DNA of 64,000 nt from assembly GCF_963924245.1 (NCBI RefSeq), contig NC_086289.1, positions 1,870,001-1,934,000 on the forward strand, given 5' to 3'. The stretch comes from Chroicocephalus ridibundus (taxonomy: Eukaryota > Chordata > Aves > Charadriiformes > Laridae). This document shows, piece after piece, positions 50,701 through 62,751 of this stretch (within the stretch, counting starts at the first letter, position 1; each line of letters begins with the position of its first letter). Under the pieces are notes generated by a model, which did no database searches, was not told where the DNA came from, and saw only the letters and a list, made by a program, of their open reading frames with translations. Both the position numbers and the translations under genes were made by a program.

Positions 50701-53700
50701 AAAATCTCAAAGAACAGCAGTTTCATGGTTGGTTTATCAGCTAACATCCGCTGTGTTTTGACACCGATTTCAAAAGGATTATTGTGACAAAAGTATATTC
50801 ACTGGTTTGGAGCCGCAGCGTTATGCAAATAACTGCAAGAACGCAAATAGAGTATGTCTGCTGGAAAAATATATGAAAAAAATCAATCATTCCTTAGTAA
50901 AGGAAACATTTTTTTATTCCCATTGTTACCAGTCTGGTTTTACGATTACTGATAGGACTTAGTTGGAAACAGATGCCAAGCATTTCTCAATACCATACAA
51001 GCCCAACAATAACATACTTGTCAAATTCATCTTGACTTAAAAAAAGCAACAGCAGTCTGAATCTTTAGTAGATATTTGAGTCGTGTTTACAGTTTGGTTG
51101 GTACAATCATTAGCAGAGAAACAGGACGGAACACCACAAGTACGTCCACTGCGGTCAGCCAGACACCAAGCCGCAGGTTCAGACCTCGTACATCGGTGCT
51201 GTACGACCAGGACAAAAAAAAAGCCTTTGCTCCAAAGAGCTATTTTCAAGAGAAACTGGACAAAAAAAAGCGAAGAAACCAACCCAAGAAATTGTAAGGT
51301 GGCACAAGGTAACTCCATTACCAAACATCCCGGATACATCGAAACAGCAACAAGGTTTCTCGGTGTTCAAAGCCACTCAGACCATACAGCAAACTCGCAG
51401 TTTGCCTTACACCTGAAAAATTCACTTCTTACTGCAATATTCAGAACCAACAGCCTCCACAGACAGCCGCGCAAACTTATTTTCCTTAGTATTTACTCAA
51501 GTTTATAGTCTACTCCCCAACACGCTCTGAAGCCCACCCCACCTATGGCACCTATGTCCACCCCCGGCAAGGGGACGATGCTGCAAGCCCCACGGAGCAT
51601 CAGATGAAACGCAGAAGTGATTGAGGAGCTGGGAAACTGATGGAAGAACAGGAGGACAGACCACGGGTGACCAGCAGACAGGGAAATCTACACATGGCGA
51701 CTTCAAGGTGACCACCGCTTGCTGTTCTACAATACTTATTTTTCTTCAAAATAAGAGAATTTCTTTTTAAATTCCATTATTAAGTGCTACGAAATGAAGT
51801 AACATCTATGAGTAATGTAATCAGTGTGAAGCGAGGAGCAAAAGAACCAAACGAGTAGACAGTTTTGCCCACTAAGGCAAAAGTAAAGTCAAACCTCTGA
51901 ATTTTTGGGAAGCCCTTACGCAATTCCTCAGTTCCAACCAGCACAAAGTTACTCAGCTTGGAGAAGTTCTGCACAATATGCCCGGCTTAAAGAACTGCAG
52001 GTTCCTGGTGGTTTATTTAGTTTGACTGTAATCCAAATCAGCTTTTTGCTAAATAATCAAATGTTTGCTGATGTTACAGAAAAACTCTCCCTTTCAACCA
52101 ACTTCTTCCTCCTTCCTTCTCCCTCCTCACGGGGAGAACGTGGGTGAACTTCTCGTCGGAGCAGCACCTCGCTGCAGAAGTCGTAGCAAAAAAGCACCAT
52201 CAAAGTTTACATATGTGGAAAACCAGTATACATTCTTCATTTTTATTTGTGTGACAGCCCTAAACTAGATGCACTGAACCTCGTACCGTGCACTCCATGA
52301 ATATAACAACTTAGTGATAAGAGGACAGCTTTTTCATTATAACAAAACACAGGATGCAGTGAGTAAAAGAAAACTATAAATAACCCTATGAGTTCCCACC
52401 AAGTTGAACTAAGCTTTATAGATGAAAACCTTGAGCGAGTACAACTAGTATTTTCAGTCTTGTTTATCATCTGCATTGGACAGCAATGTTTAGAAGGTTT
52501 ATTTTTATAAGAGAATGAAACTGCGTGACATATATCCACAAACATCTGCAACTGGGTTGGGAGCTGAAGGTGACCGTACAGATGTACGCCACACACCACC
52601 CTCTGCCCGGACACTAACGGGCCTTTTCCCCGTTTACCTACAGCTACTGAGACGAGCCAGAGAAGGTCAAGCTAACAACACACTCCTGAGGGCAGTGCTA
52701 TTTTAAAATAAAGTGAAATTTCATCCAAGATTTAAATTGCACCAGTTTTCAGACGCAAATAAACAGCCTTTAAACTTGTGGACAGCTGGAATTATCAAAT
52801 GCTTAGCCATCATTTACCGCAGACTGGTGGATATGGAAAACCAGCTCCTGCACACACCCTTCCAACCCAGGCACAATTTGCTCAACATCATCCTCCCTGA
52901 AGCTGCGAGGACCAGAAATGAATGGCAGCTTAAAGCAAAAATCTAATAAATCCACATAAACTGCCTTCTGCCTTTTTTTTTTTCCCCCTCCAGCTTATGT
53001 AAATGAATCATTTGAGGAATTTTGATCAGGTACCACATGAGCTCCACCTTCACTATCCCTTTCCACTGCAATACCTACAAATCTGTGTCAAAATATCTCA
53101 TAGTTTCTAAGTTTTTTAGGTAGGAAAAACAAAATAGGACTTTTAGAGATGGATCCTTTCCTGCCATCCACTGGACTCCTGCTACAGAAATACAAATGTA
53201 GGGGCAGCGTGCGTGCAAGCCTGTATCTCACTAGACTGAAAATTGGAAGACTGTTGTTAGCCAATAGAATTAAGTCCTTTTTGTCATTAATAACAGACGA
53301 GTATCAAAAGGTTTTCACAGTGGATGATTTATCAGTGAGAATATTAGTATGATTTATGAGTCAACGTCCTGTACAGAGGAGCCTCATTTTCCAGGCGTGC
53401 TCCCGTGACTTCGCAACAGCCTGCGTCTCGGTGGCACCGCGCTCCTCCGAATGGCCGAGGTCCCCTACATCACACGTCGACTCCACTGAACAACAGAGAT
53501 GTGCCGCTCAAATTGCTTTTCTAGGCTTGATATGCCATGGATACAAAACAGCAGCAAGTTTTCTCTCCTAAATGAGGTGCCGTGAACCCAAAAGGCAGCA
53601 TTAGCTTGATGACTTGCATATAAGGATCTTAACCTCTTACGCCTTCCACCGTAATTCAGTTTAACAACCTTGCTGCAGCCAACATTTTCAGTACTAAAAC

Positions 53701-53947
53701 ATACCTCCCGTTTGATTAAATACAGATTTTACTTAAATCTGCCTTACCAGTCTTTCACATTACAGTAAATAATTCTATGTTCTACTGCTCCTAAACCCCC
53801 TAAAAATTCCATTGTAGTTTGGTCTGAGATCCTAGACTCCAATTCATATCCATAACGGGGAATGGACAAATGAAAAAATACAGAGAAAACTCAAGGATCG
53901 ACAAGGTTAAGAAAAATCCATGGCAAAGTTCTTCCATGCTTCATGTT
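47716..53947. other. Unique non-coding sequence
   Basis: No gene or repeat family recognised. Open frames on both strands at 48258-48769 (up to 137 codons) and at 51037-51508 (up to 141 codons) overlap each other and have no domain. A T11 run lies at 52973-52983. 53390-53490 has several CG dinucleotides (CCGCGCTCCTCCG) but is too short to call an island. Confidence 0.45.
52973..52983. repeat. Poly-T run of 11 bases
   Basis: Eleven T followed by CCCCCTCC. It forms a short pyrimidine tract. No retroposon body is recognised. Confidence 0.75.
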
Positions 53948-54218
53948 AGAATCATAGAATGTGTTGGGCTGGAAGGGACCTCTGAAGGCCATCTAGTCCA
54001 ACCCCCTGCAGTCAGCAGGGACATCTTCAACTCGATCAGGTTGCTCAGGGCCTCATCCAGCCTGGCCTTGAATGTCTCCAGGGATGGGGCCTCCACCCCC
54101 TCTCTGGGCAACCTGGGCCAGTGTCTCACCACCCCCAGTGTAAAGAGCTTCTTCCTCATGTCTGATCTAACCCTGCCCTGCTCTAGTTTAAGCCATTGCC
54201 CCTCGTCCTATCCCTATG
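53948..54218 (-). repeat. CR1 LINE 3' fragment
   Basis: A 270-bp CR1 3' end on the minus strand, starting agaatcatagaatgtgttgg at 53948, with about one and a half units of the CR1 terminal 8-bp repeat. It continues through gctggaagggacctctgaag, ccttgaatgtctccaggga at about 54067 and agtgtaaagagcttcttcc at about 54136, and breaks near 54218. It covers the 3' UTR and the last codons of pol. Its sequence differs enough from the other copies to be a separate subfamily. A 185-codon plus frame (53870-54427) and a 72-codon minus frame across it are not genes. Confidence 0.92.
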
Positions 54219-54808
54219 CTCTCCCACGAGATTTGTATTTTCCAGCAGACAAGTCAAGAGACCAAGCCTCATGGCATTTCCCGTGCTTCAGCACTAAGTC
54301 CCAAATCACTGTTACTGAACTGAAGGGGAGAAAGAACACAAAACACCTTCATGACCATTGCTTTCCAACTTCTCCTGTCCTTTCCTCAAAGATCTCACAG
54401 CATGCATGTACAGCATTAAACCCCTAGAGACCACAGACTCCCAGTACTGCCTGCAGATGTGTCCGCACCCACCACAAGCGTTCAGCCCTCAGGACACCAG
54501 AAACTGTCTTAAAAAAAGTTCTGTCTGAAGGCTGTGGTCAAAGAGACCACCTTTTCACACGTTTTCCCTTTGGTGTTATGGAGCACATGAATCCTTCCCA
54601 TCAGGAAGGAGCCGGAGCCCTATCGCTGATGGATCTCCCTCCACAGGTTTTTCTATTTCCTTCACTCTGCTTTAGCAGCAATATAACCCTACCATGCCAT
54701 ATCAAAACATTAATGGTAATCCCCTCTGCCACCACCTGCATCTGATTTAATAGGGTATTTCCATTAGGCTATAGCATGTTGCTGAACTTTAAATGGAAGT
54801 CCTCGTGA

Positions 54809-54822
54809 TTTTTTTTTTTTTT
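54809..54822. repeat. Poly-T run of 14 bases
   Basis: Fourteen consecutive T. On the minus strand this is an A tail, but no retroposon is recognised next to it. Confidence 0.8.
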
Positions 54823-56764
54823 ACATTTTTACTGAGAATCCAGGCAAAAATAACATATTCAACTGCTAAACCTAAACTAACACGTCCTCGCACATTCTGC
54901 AATTTTTTTTTTAAACCAAGAGCATCCAAGTGCACTATCAGTGAGACATCACAGTTGCCTCCAAAAAAAATGGGTCTCTTGATCCTTTCCGATTAAAAGA
55001 AAGGGTTAATCGCTGAGCTACCTGATAATGTAAATATAACCAACAGGATGATATTGCATTACAATTCTTTCCCCTATTTCACTTGCCATTTCTCAAACCC
55101 AGAAATGGTCATATTTCTACCATATCTAGACTAGCAACTGCTGCACATTTTAAAATTACCTACTTAATTCTTCCACACCATGAAAGCTACTGTTATTTAA
55201 AAATAAAGACCCCACTCAGATGCCATACTAGCTTTCTCAGGCAGTCTTGCTCCAGTGTTGGGCTAGGACAGAACTACATACTGGCTTCAAAAACTGAAAA
55301 TAATTGTGAGCATCTATTGTCTGACAGTATCCCAAAGAGCACTATACTTGCTAGCAGGACAAATCATAGGGATTCTCAGCTCTAAAAGCTGAATTTCTGG
55401 ACACATTTATCCCATAATATCAATGCAGTTTGAGGGCAGTTTCACTTGGAGAGCCCTGATGCGAGCCCAGCCCGCTCAAGGTACAAGTGCCAACCTGCTC
55501 AGTTATTTCCTGTTCTTCATAAATCTATCCTAAAGACGCATCACTTCAATATTCTGACACACATGCACTAGGAAACTAGCACATGAGCTATAATTCTCAA
55601 GCACCTGCCCTGATTCTATGATGCTATATAATATCCATGACTTGCCAAAAAGCAACACAAGAAATTTGTTGAGTTTGAGAGGATGATCAATAACTGCCAG
55701 GGAAGTTGCTCCTTCATCCTAATTACAGGAAAGAAATACTAGCCCTGAACTCTTTAAGTGTCCTTCTTTTGAGTATCACAGTGTTCTCAAACTTGCTTGT
55801 TATTGATTCAAGTTTTGAATTAAAATTCAATGACAGCTTGAATCATTGGATTTAAATTTAAAGCAAATATTTCACAGGTACCAGGACTGGCTTGGAAATC
55901 TGCTACTTTATTTCAGCCATCTTGCTACAGTCGTTTCTCCTGATCCAGTAAGCTGACATCCTTCTCATAACAAAATCCTTACCAAATCACATCAGGGGTA
56001 TTTGTCAAGGCAAAAACAATCAGGGACCATCATAAGAACTAAGAAGTTAGAGGTGTCCGTCTCCATCATTATCAGCTCCGTGGCAGCAACGTCCGCAGAA
56101 CAGACAGCAGCTGAGTGCTTACGAACGCCCCGTCTATTCCGGAGTGCCAAGGTCAGCGTATCACTCCTGTAACGCAGCAGCGAGCGCTGTAATTAGGGCA
56201 ACTAACGGCTGCCATTGCAACCACACCCATAACGGGGACGTGGCTGTTCCATACTGAGACAGCTGAAGAGAAAAAAATCCAATCATTAACATCTCCTTTT
56301 ACCATCATAAAGACAACTGTGTGAAATCATACCTTAGAAACACAATCCCTAACGCTGTTTGGAAAAGGTCTGAACTGCAGAAAGCTTCTGCCACCACTGC
56401 AGAGACAAATAACGGGGCTGACCACGGCCCCCGGCCGGCACGGCTGCTGGCGAGCCTACGCATGCCAGGGGTCCCCTCGTCCAGCGTTTTCATTGAATTA
56501 TAGTTCTCTCAACATCTCCTTAATAGTTTAAAACTTCCTGTATTTGTTTTACTGGTTTCTGCGTGTTTATTTAAAAGGAAACAATCCATTGTACGTTAAG
56601 AATACGGGAAGATATTAATAGTAAAGGTACTGCATTTGTGCACATATACTTCAGTGCGGAGGGTAATTTTCCAACCTTCTGCACAGCCTTAGATGAGAAA
56701 GCCATTTCTTACGCTCAGGGTTTTAAAGCGGAGAAAAACTTAAGGACTGGGAAAAACACAGGAT

Positions 56765-56786
56765 GCATGCAATCAGCATGCAATCA
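56765..56786. repeat. 11-bp perfect tandem duplication
   Basis: GCATGCAATCA occurs at 56765-56775 and 56776-56786 with no mismatch. Each copy holds an octamer-like ATGCAAT word. Confidence 0.85.
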
Positions 56787-58313
56787 AAACACGAGTCTAA
56801 AAGCCTACTCCTGTTAATATCTTGATTAATCATCTATATTTTCACCTTCCAAACAAACAGTGGCTGCTACTGTTTCAAGAGAAAAAAGAATTTATGTACT
56901 ACAAATAATTTCAGTGTGGGGAGGAAAGAACAGAAGTTTCACACCCAGAAATGGTTTAATGTACTGGAATAAAAATTATACAGAATGAGAAACATTTATT
57001 TCTTCTTTTTGCTTATTATGAAGTGTTTGATTTCTTTCAAAGCTAAAATACGAACTTTTCTAAAAGCTGTTCCCTTCTCTTGAAAACAAGAGGCCAAAGA
57101 TTTCCAACTAAACATAATGGAGCGAACTCTAAAGCTGTAAGGGGCCCAAACAGGTCCCTACAGGTTTGGCATCTTCACCTGGACGGCTGAAGCTGCGAGA
57201 AAGCTGTCCTGGAGCCCAGGGCAGGGCTCCTCCTGGTCTGACAAAAGACGAGAAGGCTCCTGCTGCCTTCTGCCACCCACGCTCACAGCTAGTCCTACCG
57301 ACAGCACTCATTACTTCACGAAAACAGAATTTCTGAACAACACACGTTTCCAGTATCATTACACTTGAACATCACACATAGCATCCTTCAAATATCTGGA
57401 AGTTTGTTAGTCCGAGGAAAGCCAAGTGCCCCCCAGTTTCTAAATTAAGGCAAAAGTTAAATTTTGAGGAAGAAAGAAAAAAAAAGGTGTTGCATCATTG
57501 TTTAAATTCAAGAAGAAAGTCCTGAAACAAAACCACCACAATGATAGCTAGTCAGATTTAATTCTGCCAATATAATCTGCTAACAAGCAAAACATTAAAA
57601 ATACCTTTGATGTTTTAAAATACAAGTCTTTTATATACTGCATCAGGTTCTTGTGATCCAGTGTTCATCACCACCCATCTGGACACAAGCCACTTCTTCC
57701 CCCTACACACCCCACAATAACTGTCTATATACTGTCTGTATTTCTTTTTCCTATAGCATCCAAAAAAAACTTTCAGCTTGCCAGAATAAAGCATCATATA
57801 CCATGTCCATATATTTTTGTCCATGCTGCAACAGCAATAAACACCTCCACAGCTGAAGAACAGGACTGTAATCCAGGTGAGGCTTTTAAACAAAAGCTCC
57901 ACTGAAATATACTGCATTAAACAGACACATTTTCTCTCATGCCACGTGAAGTGCTGCCAAACTGGCCCTTTCCTGGGGTAAAGCCAGCCCCAACCTTACA
58001 GAAGCCTTTTGCTGGAAGCCTGTTCTCCTTCTCGCTGGTGAACCACCGCTGCCACGGCTTGCAGCAGCTCCCAGCCTTGCTTCTGCCATCCCTGGTGTTC
58101 AGAAAAAAATACTGACTCCGCAAAACACAATTGGCCAGCCTCACCCCCACCAAGACCTTCCTATAGTGCTCATACCAGACTAGTATCCCCACGGCTTTGG
58201 AGGAAGAGTCTTTCTAAGCCCTCCTCCCTGCAGAAACATCACAGCAGGCGAGGGCCAGCAGCAGGCTTCCCAGGGAACCCACCCCACTGCCCTTCAGCAA
58301 CCACAACTACTGA

Positions 58314-58684
58314 TCATAGAATCACAGAACGGGTTGGGTGGGAAGGGACCCTAAAGCTCATCTAGTTCCACCCCCCTGCCCTGGGCAGGGACAACTCCCA
58401 ACAGCCCAGGTTGCTCCAAGCCCCGTCCAACCTGGCCTTGAACCCCTCCAGGGATGGGGCAGCCACAGCTGCTCTGGGCAACCTGGGCCAGGGGCTCACC
58501 GCCCTCACAGCAAACAATTTCTGCCTCAGATCTCATCTCAGTCTCCCCTCTTCCAGTGTAAAACTGTTCCCCCTGGTCCCATGGCTCCCCTCCCTGGATC
58601 CAGAGTCCCTCCCCAGCTTTCCTGGAGCCCCTTTAGGGACTGGAAGGGGCTCTAAGATCTCCCTGGAGCCTTCTCTTCTCCTGG
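58314..58684 (-). repeat. CR1 LINE 3' fragment (GC-rich subfamily)
   Basis: A 371-bp CR1 3' end on the minus strand, starting tcatagaatcacagaacggg at 58314 and breaking after cttctcttctcctgga. It carries the same blocks as the 13.8-kb copy (ccctgccctgggcaggga, ccttgaacccctccaggga, gggcaacctgggccagggg), so the two are close relatives. Plus frames of 105 and 111 codons and a minus frame of 61 codons across it are repeat by-products. Confidence 0.94.
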
Positions 58685-59763
58685 ATTCCTGTGCAAAATC
58701 ATCGTATTTCCACCCTCTGGCTGGTATATTGTATTTACGCCATTAGCATGCAATTTCTTATTATAAAACAATTAAAACATTCAGTTCTCATTATGAAACA
58801 CAGCAGCCTGGATCTTCTCCAGTACTGCACTATATCTCCAATGCTTCCCTAAGTAAATCTAACCCTGGTTAAGGCAAACCTGTAACTTCAGAGGGTGTGA
58901 ATATTTCCTTTCCAAACCCACCCCAGTCAAGAAATGTCAGACAGTGTACGCAAATCCAGGGTTAGACTGGGGTGATACAACAATTTCTTCACCTTCCAAA
59001 GAACTAATCCCATAATTCTGTACCTTCACAGTTTTTAAATTGTGTATTTTGAACATATACAAATACACAGTGGTGCAGCAGCCACTAAAAATCAGTCCCC
59101 ATCTTCGCTTATCAAAAGGTCCGCTTCACAGAAGCCCCTGAGAAACCAGAGGGACACACGTTCGTGTACGGAGAGCAACATTTGCTTTCCACGGCATTTT
59201 AAAAGTATTCGACAAGAGCAAATGCATAATTCTTTATTAAACAAAGACAACAAAAGCAAGTTTCTGTTGTCCCATCGTATTATGCTACTAATCCTCTTTG
59301 GATGGCAATCAAAAGACCCTGAAATGCCAAGCTATAAAAGTGTATTTCCAAACAGTAGTAGCCTCTGGCTCTTTGGCTTTGTCTTCAGTCTCTGGCTTTG
59401 GCAGACAGGAGTAATCCTGGTCTATCAAATGGCAAATTCCCAGCGTACTTACCAGGGATACCTCAGACTTCTTCATTTTACTTAAAGGATGGCATTTTAA
59501 TTGTAATAAAACAACTTTGTTCCCCTTTAGAAGGGGCAGGTAGGTTACTACTGCATTCCAGACTGCATTCAAGAAGTGCATTTTCCTACATCTATTGCCC
59601 ACACGCCAAGCTTTGATTTGAGACACAAGTAGCAGCAGATACTTAAACACGAGACCTCAGTGGACCGTTTAAACAGGAATTCACATACACGATTTCCTCC
59701 AGTACCTCTCCAAAACCAAGTGAGCACATTTTGTACTTTCCCCCAGCTCTTACTTATATAAAG
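58685..59763. other. Unique non-coding sequence
   Basis: No gene recognised. Plus 59042-59485 (147 codons) and minus 59309-59650 (113 codons) are open against each other and carry no known domain. On the minus strand CCCTGGTAAGTACG ending at about 59445 is a good splice-donor match with no supporting exon. Confidence 0.45.
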
Positions 59764-59946
59764 GGTTGTCAAGCACTGGAAGAGGCTGCCCAGGGCAGGG
59801 GTGGAGTCGCCATCCCCGGAGGGATTTAGAAGCTGGGCAGACGTGGGGCTGAGGGACGTGGGTCAGAGGTAACTTGGCAGTGCTGGGGTAACGGTTGAAC
59901 TCGATCTTAAAGATCTTTTCTAACCTAAACCATTCTACGATTCGAT
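59764..59946 (+). repeat. CR1 LINE 3' tail on the plus strand
   Basis: The last about 180 bases of a CR1 element, the only copy on the plus strand. It runs from aagcactggaagaggctgcc at about 59771 through ggagtcgccatccccggagg at about 59803 and ttggcagtgctggggta at about 59872. The characteristic end ttgaactcgatcttaaagat, cttttctaacctaaaccatt, ctacgattcgat follows at 59895-59945. It is diverged and strongly 5'-truncated. Confidence 0.9.
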
Positions 59947-61599
59947 AAGAACATTCAATGCTGTGCAAGTGCAGCAGCCACTGCTGTGGCCACAATGCGG
60001 TTTAAACCATATATACGGTAGAATATTTATGTCATCATTTTATACCATTAACATGAAGCTGAGATGAATGTTTTTAAATAAGTCAAATGTTTACATGCAG
60101 CACACAAATAAAATACCATTAGAAAGTGTGGTGTTAATAAGCTATACAAATTAGTGGTTGTGGAGGGTCAGATCAAGGTTGCAGGATTGGGTCCTGCCAT
60201 CCCTGGGATGCACCTCGGTACCCAGGAACAAAAGGAAGTGAAACAGCCTGACAAGCTCAGAGACACCCACTTACTTTAGGATATCTCATTTGAAACAGTG
60301 GGCTGCCTAGAGATAAGGTAATTAATTGGAGCAGAACTGGACAAGAAAGGAAGTGCCCAGAACAGGAAAAAAAAAAACAGACAGGACAGGGATAGATATT
60401 TCTGTAATAATCAAACTATACCACCAATAGGAAAGACAGACGTCATAACTGTCTGCATTCCTTGCTGTTAGGAAGGAAACGTGCAAATCCCAGCAGCACT
60501 CATGCTGGAAGCCACATTGCTTGACATACCTACCATGGGATGTGGAAGCACATTGTCATTCTTACATTAGCGATGACCCACAAATGGATTAAGCGCCCCT
60601 TTATTTTTAGGCTGGAAATCATATGCCAGAAGATTCAGTTAGAAGCACTACAAAGCTGTGTTAGACTTTGTGCAGTTGTTCGCTGCTTTAACACGTAATC
60701 ACACATAATAAAACACTAATCATCCTTAGGGAATTTGTCACCAAACAATTAAAGAAACAAATACCATGCTAAAGAATCAAAGGTGAAGAACGTGGTCTCT
60801 AAGAATTAGAGAGTCCCCAAAATCAGTGTCTAGTTGTTCCTGGTTTGAGTTTTAACAAGTCTCACACAAAGGAAAACAAGACATCACAGCTGTCTGGATT
60901 TTCCAGAAGTGTTCATCACTTCAAAAAATAAACTCAAGATATCAGTCAACATTTTAGGACCTACTCCTTAGTTACCACTGAAGAGCTTATTATCCCTGAA
61001 GTGCTTGCTGGAAAAGCGTGTATATACTTTTTAATAAGAGAAGTTTATACTTTGAGGCACTGAGAAATACAAAATTTCACTGCCAACCTCACCACCTGAT
61101 GTATATGCATGCTATAGCAAGGCCGAAGTGCACTGCTGTTACAGGGCTCAGCTCTGTATGTAAATATACGGCAACTACTCTACTACAAGGAAAAGGGATG
61201 AAAGTTTAATCAAATGAGACACATAGCAGGTTCAGGGGAACTGAAAAGGGGTCTAAAAATGAAAAAACCTAGCAGAAGAATGACTTCAATATTAGGTAAC
61301 GTTTCAAATTTTTATCACCCAAATCCACAAAATTCTTGATCTGCTCCTTCTTGCATTCTCTGCAGAGCTGAAGTCGGGACCAGCTAAATAAAAGATAATG
61401 CAACTAGGCATAACACAATAAAAGATATTACTTTCACAATGCATTATTGCTGCCAATTATAAGAATCACTTCAACTTAATTTCAAAGGCACAATCACCCT
61501 CAACTGTAACAGTCTCTTTTTTAAATTTCAAACAGTATTACATTAAGGCAATAACTCACCTTCCAGCTATAATATCAGTCTCCCTTATTGCAAAAATAC
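59947..61599. other. Unique AT-rich non-coding sequence
   Basis: No gene or repeat family is recognised. 60160-60420 is somewhat richer in GC, with an A11 run near 60369, and could be an unrecognised old repeat. No open frame above 65 codons is seen. Confidence 0.45.
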
Positions 61600-61940
61600 A
61601 TTTCATAAATACTTCTCATCGACAAGTCAAGCTAATTCAGGTTAATTTTATTGTATTTTGGTGCTATCTCACATTTGTGTGCAATTACCTTTATCATTTT
61701 ATTGCCGTGCCAGAAAGTAATCAGAACAATTATTTGAAAAAGGAGGTGTATAAATTCTAAATCACACTTGCTGGCATTTTTGATAAAATAGCAGCTTTAT
61801 CTCAGAAAGTGGCAGGGACATCGGATAAATCATGCATCAGTCAAGTGTAGCTGACCCCCAAGTGCATTGCACAATATCAGGAGTGCTTCAAAAGAAACTT
61901 TCCCATATAATCCATCATTCTTTATAATACCAAAATAGCT
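61600..61940. promoter_or_regulatory. Candidate conserved non-coding element
   Basis: Repeat-free AT-rich stretch with AAGCTAATTCAGGTTAATTT at about 61629, TGTGCAATTACCTTTATCATT at about 61678 (first 20 bases cited), AGAACAATTATTTG at about 61724 and GATAAATCATGCATC at about 61823. The mix of homeodomain, SOX-like (AACAAT) and GATA words in DNA without simple repeats is the texture of a developmental enhancer. No comparison was possible. Confidence 0.22.
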
Positions 61941-62686
61941 ATACCTGAAGAGTAGGAGCTAGAGAATAATAACAAAATAAATCTAAGCAATATGAACAAA
62001 ACCATTAATAGTGCTCCTTTTTAAGCTGAAGGAGAGTCAGGAATCTGAATTGCCTTCACGGAGAGAATTTCATTGAAATGTTTAAAATGAGTAGAACAGC
62101 TTTAAGCAAATGAAGCAGCAAACTGTGTATTAAGAATTCACTAAAAATACAAATACATCTACAGGAAAATAAATACACACCAAAGACAGGTGTCAAAAAC
62201 TCATACAAAATACAAGATTATAGTCTTGGCATGCACATCTGAATTTTCCTATCGTTATCGATCTCAGTTTGGTTCAGGACAAGCATTTCACTGCATTAAC
62301 ATACAGCAAAGCATTAGTTTGTACAACAACCTCTTTGCTAAGTTTAAATTTAATAAGTACAAGAAATACAGAGAGGAACGGAATTACCTTTAGAATTAAA
62401 TTCCTCATGAAACAGAAAAATTGCCACATCGTCCTATGAACAGCACAAACCCCGAAGCCCTCCAACCACAGCCCCATTCCTGACATATGCTCAGCCTCTT
62501 CCACACAAACCCAACACACATCTTTGGTCACCGCCACACAACTGCGGGATCAGGGATCAAGTGGGAGACAAATACGATGACTGTGGAAAATCCTCACATC
62601 TGGCTGCTTTCAGCACCCATTTCTCAGCAACCTGCTGAAAAACTGTTCAGCACGTTATGTCAGCGATAATGGATTTCTGCAAAAAC
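61941..62686. other. Unique AT-rich non-coding sequence
   Basis: Nothing recognised. A minus frame of 87 codons (62274-62537) lies opposite plus frames of 60-67 codons and has no known domain. Confidence 0.4.
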
Positions 62687-62751
62687 GATGAGCACAACCA
62701 ATGTTGTGCTCACATTGACGTGATGGGCACAACCGATGGGTGGTTGTGCTC
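62687..62751. repeat. Duplicated hairpin: direct repeat containing inverted repeats
   Basis: The 17-base word GATGAGCACAACCAATG at 62687-62703 is repeated with two changes at 62722-62738, 35 bases on. Each copy begins a hairpin. In the first, GAGCACAAC (62690-62698) pairs perfectly with GTTGTGCTC (62703-62711) over a 4-base loop. In the second, GGGCACAACC (62725-62734) pairs with GGTTGTGCTC (62742-62751) with one G-T-type mismatch over a 7-base loop. The arms can also pair between hairpins. Confidence 0.88.

Larger units (their letters stand above)
54219..58313. other. Unique non-coding sequence
   Basis: No gene or repeat family recognised. It contains a T14 run at 54809-54822 and an 11-bp tandem pair at 56765-56786. 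Scattered CG dinucleotides occur around 56090-56250 and 56400-56470. Open frames stay at or below 100 codons. Confidence 0.45.

Noticed and set aside
53870..54427. 185-codon plus-strand open frame
   Set aside because: Half of it is the antisense strand of the CR1 3' fragment at 53948-54218.
60160..60420. Possible solitary retroviral LTR
   Set aside because: Some GC-richer texture and purine runs, but no TG...CA ends, polyadenylation signal order or flanking repeat that I could confirm.
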